DNA of 9,859 bases from the NCBI GenBank assembly GCA_003241645.1, contig QFOX01000066.1, positions 1-9,859 on the forward strand, given 5' to 3'. The notes under the pieces are model-generated. The model had not been told where the DNA came from. It searched no databases and saw only the letters and a program-made list of their open reading frames with translations. Below are positions 5,251-9,859 of the stretch, piece by piece. Origin of the DNA: Azospirillum brasilense. Its GTDB lineage: Bacteria > Pseudomonadota > Alphaproteobacteria > Rickettsiales > UBA3002. The stretch's first letter is position 1. Each line of letters starts with the position of its first letter. A program made the translations under genes and the position numbers.

Positions 5251-5763
5251 ATGGCTTTCGGCAAAACGCCGTGGGTCTATCTGTATGTGCTGCTGATTCC
5301 CTTCGTCAACTGGAGCTTTGCGCACGTGCCCACCGTTGCCATGCCCGATGGCGGGGCATGGTCGCCCATGGCCATCGTCACCGGGCTGATTCTGGTGGTA
5401 CGCGATTTCGCGCAGCGCGAAGTGGGCCATGCCATTTTCCTGCCGTTGTTCGTTGGCATGCTGGTGTCGTTCGTGATGGCGCCACCCGCCATTGCGCTGG
5501 CAAGTGCGGCGGCCTTCGGCATCAGCGAACTGGTGGACTGGGCGGTGTACAGCTTCAGCAAAAAGCCGCTATCCGCGCGCGTGCTCCTGTCATCTTCCAT
5601 CAGCGCACCGCTGGATTCAGCCGCCTTCTGGGCGCTGGCGTCGCTCACCGTGGCGGGCGTGTTCACGCTCAGCACCGTACTGACCGCCGTGGCCAGCAAA
5701 ATGCTGGGCGCGTTCGTGGTGTATCTGCTGTTGAAGCGCAAAGAGACCGGGTCGCAGTATTGA
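5251..5763 (+). CDS. YhhQ/VUT-family queuosine precursor transporter
   Basis: The 170-residue product is an integral membrane protein with about five to six hydrophobic segments (8-23, 38-50, 61-77, 80-95, 122-141, 145-161). Family marks are RDFAQREVGH (51-60) after the second segment, ASAAAFGISELVDWAVYSFS (84-103) and SSSISAPLDSAAFWALAS (114-131). YhhQ-type members import preQ0/preQ1 for queuosine tRNA modification. Proteins of this VUT group in alphaproteobacteria are often annotated only by family, so the substrate is inferred. I chose the ATG at 5251 because it leaves 18 bp to the divergent HIT gene; the ATG at 5224 would overlap that gene by 9 bp, and neither has an ideal ribosome site. 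The gene is followed at once by the repeat cluster. Confidence 0.82.
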   Translation: MAFGKTPWVYLYVLLIPFVNWSFAHVPTVAMPDGGAWSPMAIVTGLILVVRDFAQREVGHAIFLPLFVGMLVSFVMAPPAIALASAAAFGISELVDWAVYSFSKKPLSARVLLSSSISAPLDSAAFWALASLTVAGVFTLSTVLTAVASKMLGAFVVYLLLKRKETGSQY

Positions 5764-5767
5764 GGCG

Positions 5768-5797
5768 CTCATGGATTCCCGCCTTCGCGGGAATGAC
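5768..5797. repeat. left arm of a perfect 30-bp inverted repeat (REP-like hairpin)
   Basis: This segment is the exact reverse complement of 6146-6175. It contains its own hairpin, ATTCCCGC-CTTC-GCGGGAAT (5775-5794), eight pairs with a four-base loop. It begins 5 bp after the transporter stop codon and could act as a transcript-stabilising or terminating hairpin there. ATTCCCGC...GCGGGAAT palindromes are common dispersed repeats in proteobacteria. Confidence 0.85.
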
Positions 5798-5850
5798 TAC
5801 ACTCAAGGGAATGACTTAGCTCAAGGGAATGACTGCATTCGCGGGAATGA
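5789..5850. repeat. 18-bp tandem repeat array beside the left hairpin
   Basis: GGGAATGAC starts at 5789, 5807 and 5825, and GGGAATGA again at 5843, an exact period of 18. The spacers ACTCAA and GCTCAA are similar and the third is ATTCGC. The array grows out of the right arm of the hairpin and reaches to 3 bp from the end of the GIY-YIG gene. Seen directly; it is probably replication slippage or stepwise duplication of the repeat edge. Confidence 0.8.
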
Positions 5851-5853
5851 ACA

Positions 5854-6135
5854 TTAAAGAATAGAGTCGTACAAATCCGTCCAATGCGGATTTTCCTGCA
5901 TGATCAACCTGATCTTCCAGTTACGCTCCCATTTCTTGATTTGCTTCTCTCTGAGAATCGCAGCTCCCATGGATTCATGCACTTCGTAATAGACGAGCAA
6001 TGTGCATGCATAGCGTTTGGTAAATCCATCGACCACATGCTCCCGGTGTTCCCATGCACGTTTTACTAAATCGCTTGTAGCGCCCACATAAAGCGTGCCG
6101 AACGCGTCACTGGCCATGATGTAAACAAAAGCCAT
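5854..6135 (-). CDS. GIY-YIG nuclease-domain protein (UPF0213/YhbQ type)
   Basis: The 93-residue product is a stand-alone GIY-YIG domain. It has VYI (4-6) and LYVG (15-18), the two halves of the name motif. These are followed by Arg26 in SDLVKRAWEH, a position matching the catalytic arginine, then KRYACTLLVYYE (40-51) and Glu63 in REKQIKKWERNWK (62-74), matching the metal-binding glutamate. The size is normal for this small family. Members are single-domain nucleases of uncertain role, thought to nick or cut DNA. The ATG at 6135 has GAGAGGA three bases upstream; an earlier ATG at 6150 lies within the repeat arm. The gene with its promoter is enclosed by a perfect 30-bp inverted repeat (5768-5797 and 6146-6175), so it may be carried as a cassette. 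Confidence 0.88.
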   Translation of the reverse strand: MAFVYIMASDAFGTLYVGATSDLVKRAWEHREHVVDGFTKRYACTLLVYYEVHESMGAAILREKQIKKWERNWKIRLIMQENPHWTDLYDSIL

Positions 6136-6145
6136 GTATCCTCTC

Positions 6146-6175
6146 GTCATTCCCGCGAAGGCGGGAATCCATGAG
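6146..6175. repeat. right arm of the 30-bp inverted repeat
   Basis: Exact reverse complement of 5768-5797, with the hairpin ATTCCCGC-GAAG-GCGGGAAT at 6149-6168. It lies between the start of the GIY-YIG gene and the stop of purB (8 bp away), so it is also a candidate 3' hairpin of the purB transcript, although no U-tract follows. Confidence 0.85.
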
Positions 6176-6183
6176 TGCAGCCC

Positions 6184-7491
6184 TTAAGCGAACACGCGCG
6201 CGAAGATCGTATCCACGTGCTTGGTGTGGTAGCCCATGTCGAACAGGGCTTCGAGCGCGCTGGCATCAAGATGCTTGGTCACATCCGCGTCGGCCTTCAG
6301 CTCGGTCAGGAAGTTGGCTTTTTCCTGCCACACTTTCATGGCGTTGCGCTGCACGCTCGCATAGGCGTCTTCGCGGCTCATGCCCGCCTGCGTCAGCGCC
6401 AGCATCACGCGCTGGCTGAACACCAGCCCGCCGAGCTGGTTCAGGTTCTCGTCCATGTGCTCGGGGTAGACCACCAGCTGCTCGATCAGGCCAGCAAGGC
6501 GGTGCAGCGCGAAATCCAGCGTTACGGTCGCGTCCGGCCCGATCACACGCTCCACCGAGCTGTGCGAAATATCGCGCTCGTGCCAGAGCGTCACGTTCTC
6601 CAGCGCCGGGGTCACGTAGCCGCGCACGATGCGCGCCAGCCCGCAGAGATTCTCGGAAAGCACGGGGTTGCGCTTGTGCGGCATGGCCGAGCTGCCCTTC
6701 TGGCCTTTGCTGAAGAATTCCTCGGCTTCCAGCACTTCGGTGCGCTGCAGGTGGCGCACTTCGGTGGCGATGTTCTCCACCGAACTGGCGATGATGCCCA
6801 GCGCCGCGAAATAGGCGGCGTAACGGTCGCGCGGAATGACCTGCGTCGAGATGGGCTCCACCTCCAAGCCCATTTTCTCGGCCACGTAGGCTTCCACCTT
6901 CGGGTCGATATTGGCGAAGGTGCCCACCGCGCCGGAAATGGCGCACACGGCGATTTCCTTGCGCGCCACCAGCAGGCGCTCGCGGTTGCGTTTGAATTCG
7001 GCATAGAAGCGCGCGAATTTGAGGCCCATGGTCACCGGCTCGGCATGGATGCCGTGGCTGCGCCCCATGGCCACCATATCTTTGGTTTCATACGCACGCT
7101 TTTTCAGCGCTTCCAGCACGCGGTCCATGCCCGCGAGCAGCAGGTCGGTGGCGCGCACCAGCTGCACGGAGAAGCTGGTATCCAGCACGTCGGAGCTCGT
7201 CATGCCCTGGTGCAGGAAGCGGGCTTCTTCGCCCACCTGTTCGGCCACGTAGGTGAGGAACGCGATCACGTCGTGCTTGGTGACGCGCTCGATCTCGTCG
7301 ATGCGGGCAATGGCCGCGTCATCGAAGGTCAGCGGGGCTTTCGCCCAGATCGCCTCGGCCGATTGCTTGGGAATGGTGCCCAGCTCCGCCATGGCGGAGG
7401 CGGCGTGCGCCTCGATCTCGAACCAGATCTGGAAACGGCTGGCGGGCTGCCACAGGGCAACCATTTCGGGGCGGGAATAACGCGGGATCAT
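6184..7491 (-). CDS. purB: adenylosuccinate lyase
   Basis: The enzyme catalyses two steps of purine synthesis: release of fumarate from SAICAR to give AICAR, and from adenylosuccinate to give AMP. It works as a cytoplasmic homotetramer. The 435-residue product begins MIPRYSRPEMVALW, as in alphaproteobacterial PurB. It shows TKHDVIAF (71-78, conserved active-site His73), QGMTSSDVLDTS (95-106), GRSHGIHAEP (143-152, region of the catalytic His) and the superfamily signature GSSAMPHKRNP (266-276) with the flexible-loop serine. Length and order are normal. The ATG at 7491 has AAGGAG six bases upstream; the frame is open earlier only across a palindromic repeat. The ribosome site overlaps the end of that repeat (7501-7631), so its leader may fold. 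Fumarate made here is a substrate for FumC, encoded at the right end, but no operon link exists. Confidence 0.97.
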   Translation of the reverse strand: MIPRYSRPEMVALWQPASRFQIWFEIEAHAASAMAELGTIPKQSAEAIWAKAPLTFDDAAIARIDEIERVTKHDVIAFLTYVAEQVGEEARFLHQGMTSSDVLDTSFSVQLVRATDLLLAGMDRVLEALKKRAYETKDMVAMGRSHGIHAEPVTMGLKFARFYAEFKRNRERLLVARKEIAVCAISGAVGTFANIDPKVEAYVAEKMGLEVEPISTQVIPRDRYAAYFAALGIIASSVENIATEVRHLQRTEVLEAEEFFSKGQKGSSAMPHKRNPVLSENLCGLARIVRGYVTPALENVTLWHERDISHSSVERVIGPDATVTLDFALHRLAGLIEQLVVYPEHMDENLNQLGGLVFSQRVMLALTQAGMSREDAYASVQRNAMKVWQEKANFLTELKADADVTKHLDASALEALFDMGYHTKHVDTIFARVFA

Positions 7492-7500
7492 GAGGGGCTC

Positions 7501-7631
7501 CTTTTTACCTCTCCCGCCGGGAGAGGTCAAAATCGCCGCAGGGGATTTTGGGTGAGGGCCAACAACGTGCCAGCCCCCTCACCCGAAATTTGGAGCAAAT
7601 TTCGACCTCTCCCGGCGGGAGAGGTAAAAAG
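7501..7631. repeat. 131-bp nested palindrome in the purB leader
   Basis: The outer arms 7501-7528 and 7604-7631 are perfect 28-bp inverted repeats. Each is itself a hairpin, ACCTCTCCCG-CGGGAGAGGT around one base (7507-7527 and 7605-7625). Inside, GGGTGAGGG (7550-7558) pairs with CCCTCACCC (7576-7584), and the AAAAT/AAATTTC segments pair imperfectly. The outermost bases of the left arm are shared with the purB ribosome site (7498-7503). Such GGGAGAGG/GGGTGAGGG repeats are widespread dispersed elements in proteobacterial genomes. No gene is inside. Confidence 0.85.
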
Positions 7632-7676
7632 ACGCGCGCATCCTACTCAGAAAGGCTTGCGATTCAATGGAAAAAG

Positions 7677-8717
7677 CTAGGCGCGGAACAGCGAGCCAAG
7701 GCGCGTGGAAATGCCCGAGGCCATGGCGACGGCCCCATCCTTAATGTCGCTCACTTCGAATTTGCCGTTGCCATAGGTGGCGGCATGCGGCTTGGCATCC
7801 GTGGGCGTGGCACTGGCCATGGCCGGGCGGGCGGCTTCGCGCGCGGCAGCGCGGGCTGCAGGCGGCAGGGCAGCGGCGGTGCGCACCGGGGTTTCGGCAT
7901 GGGCGTGGTCGTGCCCGTCGCCCTCGCGATGGTCATGGGTGGAAGCAAGCACTTCCTGCCCGTTCAGGCGGCTGCCCACGGCCACTTGCTGGCCGTTGAT
8001 GCGCGGGCGCATGGCCACGTTGTCGCGGCGCTGTTCGTAATGCAGGTGCACGGCGGTGGAATTGCCGGTGCGGCCCATTTCGCCAATGACCTGCCCCTGA
8101 CGCACTTCGCTGCCCACGGCGGGCATGTTCTCGCCGGTCATGTGGCCATAGAGCGTGGTGGTGCCGTCGGCGTGGCCGATCAGCACGGTGTTGCCGTAGC
8201 CTTGTTTGCGGCCCGAGAAAATGACTACGCCATCCGCCGAGGCGAGAATATCCGGCGTGCGGTCGCCGTCGCGCGCACCGAAATCGATACCTTTATGGTT
8301 GCGGCTACCAATGCCACCGGTGGATGCGGCCGAACGCGGCCCAAAATCCGAGGTGATTTGCGCCGCACCGGCTACGGGGCTGCGGTGAATGACTTCCTGC
8401 CCCGCATGCTGGCGCTGGTATTCCTGCCAGCGGGGCAACGCACGCGAATCAACAACGGCACGCGCGGTGCGGATCTGGTCGGTGCGCGAGACGGGCGCAT
8501 CGTCGCCCACGCCCTCGTTGGGGGCATCGGGGTCGGTGCCGAAAATAAAGTCGAACAGGAAGCCAAGCAGCGATTTCAGGGCTTCCATCCCATCGCCCTG
8601 CGCCAGCGCGGCCTCGATCGAATCGCTATGGCGGCGGGCAGCCGCGCGGCCACGCTGTTCCAGCTCGGCCGCTTCGCGGGTACGATCAGCATCGGTGATG
8701 GTGGTTTGTACGGTCAT
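7677..8717 (-). CDS. M23-family metallopeptidase (LytM-like), no visible signal peptide
   Basis: The 346-residue product carries an M23 peptidase domain at about 110-250. SDFGPR (123-128) precedes NHKGIDF with zinc ligands His141 and Asp145. YGHM (190-193) and HLHYE with His224 and His226 complete the active site. All key residues are present, so it should be an active peptidoglycan endopeptidase. The N-terminal 110 residues are charged with one hydrophobic stretch LLGFLFDFIFG (50-60) and no leading signal peptide, which is unusual for a cell-wall enzyme. A His/Asp-rich stretch THDHREGDGHDHAHAE (260-275) follows the domain and could bind metal, then an Ala/Pro-rich tail. The ATG at 8717 has AAGG very close to it. 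The gene ends 45 bp before the palindrome in the purB leader. Export could rely on a non-classical route, or the hydrophobic stretch may act as an anchor. Confidence 0.88.
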   Translation of the reverse strand: MTVQTTITDADRTREAAELEQRGRAAARRHSDSIEAALAQGDGMEALKSLLGFLFDFIFGTDPDAPNEGVGDDAPVSRTDQIRTARAVVDSRALPRWQEYQRQHAGQEVIHRSPVAGAAQITSDFGPRSAASTGGIGSRNHKGIDFGARDGDRTPDILASADGVVIFSGRKQGYGNTVLIGHADGTTTLYGHMTGENMPAVGSEVRQGQVIGEMGRTGNSTAVHLHYEQRRDNVAMRPRINGQQVAVGSRLNGQEVLASTHDHREGDGHDHAHAETPVRTAAALPPAARAAAREAARPAMASATPTDAKPHAATYGNGKFEVSDIKDGAVAMASGISTRLGSLFRA

Positions 8718-8801
8718 GCCTTAAATCTAACACCGGTTCGTGACAGCTTGATGACAATGCGGCATTTTTTGGCCACAAAGCGGCCCACCCATTCTGCCCA
8801 A
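8718..8801. other. short intergenic gap before the M23 gene
   Basis: It contains GGCC-ACAAAGC-GGCC (about 8771-8785) next to a run of T on the plus strand. The order is wrong for a terminator of the minus-strand glycosylase gene. TTGTCA followed by weak -10 options upstream of 8717 is the only promoter hint. Nothing else is seen. Confidence 0.3.
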
Positions 8802-9449
8802 TTAATAGGCAACCGGAACGGGATCCAATGCCCGCCAGAGATACCACGTCGCCACCGTGCGGTAGGGTGCCCAGCGCGTTGCAAGCTTTTGATACGCTGC
8901 AGGTTTTTTACGGGTTTTGGCATCCGGGTGGAAATAGCGGTCCATCGCCTTCAGCACGCCAATGTCACCGACGGGGAAGATATCCGGCCGGTGAAGATGG
9001 AAGATCATGAACATTTCTGCGGTCCACACGCCGATACCCTTGATCGAGGTCAGCTCGGCCATCACCTCGGCATCGCTGCGTTCGGCCCAGTACTGCTCGC
9101 TCACGCCATGGGCATCATAATACGCGGCAATGTTCTTTAAGTAGTTGATCTTCTGCATGGAAAGTCCGACGTTGCGCAAAATTTCATCAGGCGTGGCCAG
9201 AACATTCTTCGGGGTCAGCGGCACCACGGCGGCCTCGAGCCGCGCCCAGATGGCATCGGCCGCCTTGACCGAGATCTGCTGCCCGGCGATGGAACGCATG
9301 AGCGTGTAGAAGCTGTCGCCCCGCCCGGTGAGCCCCTCGCCTTTGTATTGTGTGATGAGCCCACGCATGATCGGGCACTGCGCCGAGAGGGCGGCGGTCG
9401 CCTCGGCCCAATAATGTGGATAGTTCGGTTTAGCGTTGCGAGGTGCCAT
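8802..9449 (-). CDS. DNA-3-methyladenine glycosylase II, AlkA type
   Basis: The 215-residue product is a HhH-GPD superfamily base-excision repair glycosylase. It shows SFYTLMRSIAGQQISVKAAD (46-65), the usual entry helix. The helix-hairpin-helix LTSIKGIGVWTAEMFMIF follows (133-150), and then PDIFPVGDIGVLKAMDRYF, with Asp162 at the position of the catalytic aspartate (AlkA Asp238). The enzyme removes 3-methyladenine and other alkylated bases from DNA. It is shorter than E. coli AlkA because the N-terminal beta-domain is absent, as in the compact bacterial group. I chose the ATG at 9449; an in-frame TTG at 9473 is an alternative. It is divergent from fumC across 48 bp, so both promoters must share that small interval. 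Confidence 0.9.
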   Translation of the reverse strand: MAPRNAKPNYPHYWAEATAALSAQCPIMRGLITQYKGEGLTGRGDSFYTLMRSIAGQQISVKAADAIWARLEAAVVPLTPKNVLATPDEILRNVGLSMQKINYLKNIAAYYDAHGVSEQYWAERSDAEVMAELTSIKGIGVWTAEMFMIFHLHRPDIFPVGDIGVLKAMDRYFHPDAKTRKKPAAYQKLATRWAPYRTVATWYLWRALDPVPVAY

Positions 9450-9497
9450 GGTTCTTACTATGTAGCTGCGCAATCAACGAACGCAATGGAGCTGAGC

Positions 9498-9859
9498 ATG
9501 TCCGCCGCTGAAAAAATGAACACCGATGTTCGCATGGAAACCGACAGCTTCGGCGAGATCGCCGTGCCGGCCGATAAATACTGGGGCGCGCAGACCAGCC
9601 GCAGCCTGATGAACTTCAAGATCGGTGGCGAGACCATGCCCAAGCCGCTGATTCGCGCGCTGGGCGTGCTGAAACGCGCGGCCGCGCAGGTGAACATGCA
9701 GATCGCCGGGCTGGATGCGACCATGGGCGACGCCATGGTGAAAGCCGCCACCGAAGTGATGGACGGCAAGCTGGACAGCCATTTCCCGCTGGTGGTGTGG
9801 CAGACCGGCTCGGGCACGCAGACCAACATGAACGCCAACGAAGTGATCAGCAATCGTGC
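9498..9859 (+). CDS. fumC: class II fumarate hydratase, N-terminal part (cut by window edge)
   Basis: The 120 visible codons show the class II fumarase start: ETDSFGEIAVPADKYWGAQT (14-33), SLMNFKIGGETMPKPLIRAL (36-55) and VVWQTGSGTQTNMNANEVIS (99-118). The GSGTQTNMN-x-NEV motif lies in the substrate pocket. The enzyme interconverts fumarate and malate in the citric acid cycle without an iron-sulfur cluster. I chose the ATG at 9498 with GGAG six bases upstream; an in-frame ATG at 9486 lies before this ribosome site and is less likely. The rest of the gene (the family has about 460 residues) is outside the window. Confidence 0.96.
   Translation, partial: MSAAEKMNTDVRMETDSFGEIAVPADKYWGAQTSRSLMNFKIGGETMPKPLIRALGVLKRAAAQVNMQIAGLDATMGDAMVKAATEVMDGKLDSHFPLVVWQTGSGTQTNMNANEVISNR

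Noticed and set aside
5789..5850. CRISPR-like periodic repeat
   Set aside because: The period is 18 bp with only 9-bp spacers that resemble each other; no cas genes are present.
6175..7680. A long plus-strand open frame of about 500 codons opposite purB
   Set aside because: It is antisense to a certain purB, is unnaturally rich in His, Gly and Arg, and arises from GC-biased codon positions.
7548..9140. A plus-strand open frame of 530 codons across the palindrome, the M23 gene and the glycosylase gene
   Set aside because: It runs antisense through two recognised genes and a repeat, has low-complexity Gly/His/Ala composition and matches no family.

Overview
The window looks like the edge of a genomic island in an alphaproteobacterial chromosome. 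The alphaproteobacterial assignment is inferred from the protein flavour, the GC-rich housekeeping half and the palindromic repeats; no single sequence proves it, and I do not name an order.

Left half (1-3545), accessory and visibly richer in A+T. Three minus-strand genes run outward to the left edge: a DUF2846-like lipoprotein (936-1415), a 46-residue membrane miniprotein (796-936, starting inside the lipoprotein stop) and a TIR-domain protein cut by the window edge (1-716). A 347-bp non-coding stretch follows. It holds a strongly structured RNA candidate (about 1445-1580, perhaps 6S-like) and a hairpin that would cover the lipoprotein's ribosome binding site. A plus-strand patatin-like phospholipase of the CBASS CapV type (1763-2269) comes next, but its C-terminal half is missing. 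It meets head-on a RepA/AAA_25-type ATPase (2261-2575) that is cut at its Walker A motif. The junction between the two contains a hairpin. Upstream of the ATPase lie an unknown protein (2559-2909) and a P4-type integrase without its catalytic domain (2921-3379), followed by three arm-site-like GATACCCC repeats and a tRNA with anticodon CAT (3546-3620). This is the layout of an element that integrated at the 3' end of a tRNA gene and later decayed, bringing or abutting antiviral effector genes (TIR, CapV-like).

Right half (3621-9859), GC-rich chromosomal backbone. It carries two unrecognised proteins (3684-4088, 4190-4747), a HIT-family protein (4801-5232), a divergent YhhQ/VUT-family queuosine-precursor transporter (5251-5763), a GIY-YIG nuclease (5854-6135), purB (6184-7491), an M23 metallopeptidase (7677-8717), an AlkA-type 3-methyladenine DNA glycosylase (8802-9449) and the start of class II fumarase fumC (9498 to the right edge).

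Two repeat systems stand out in this half. The GIY-YIG gene is bracketed by a perfect 30-bp inverted repeat, each arm itself a hairpin, with an 18-bp tandem array beside one arm. A 131-bp nested palindrome sits directly against the purB ribosome binding site. The most promising places for something undescribed are the TIR/miniprotein/lipoprotein unit with its neighbouring structured RNA, and the GIY-YIG/inverted-repeat cassette.
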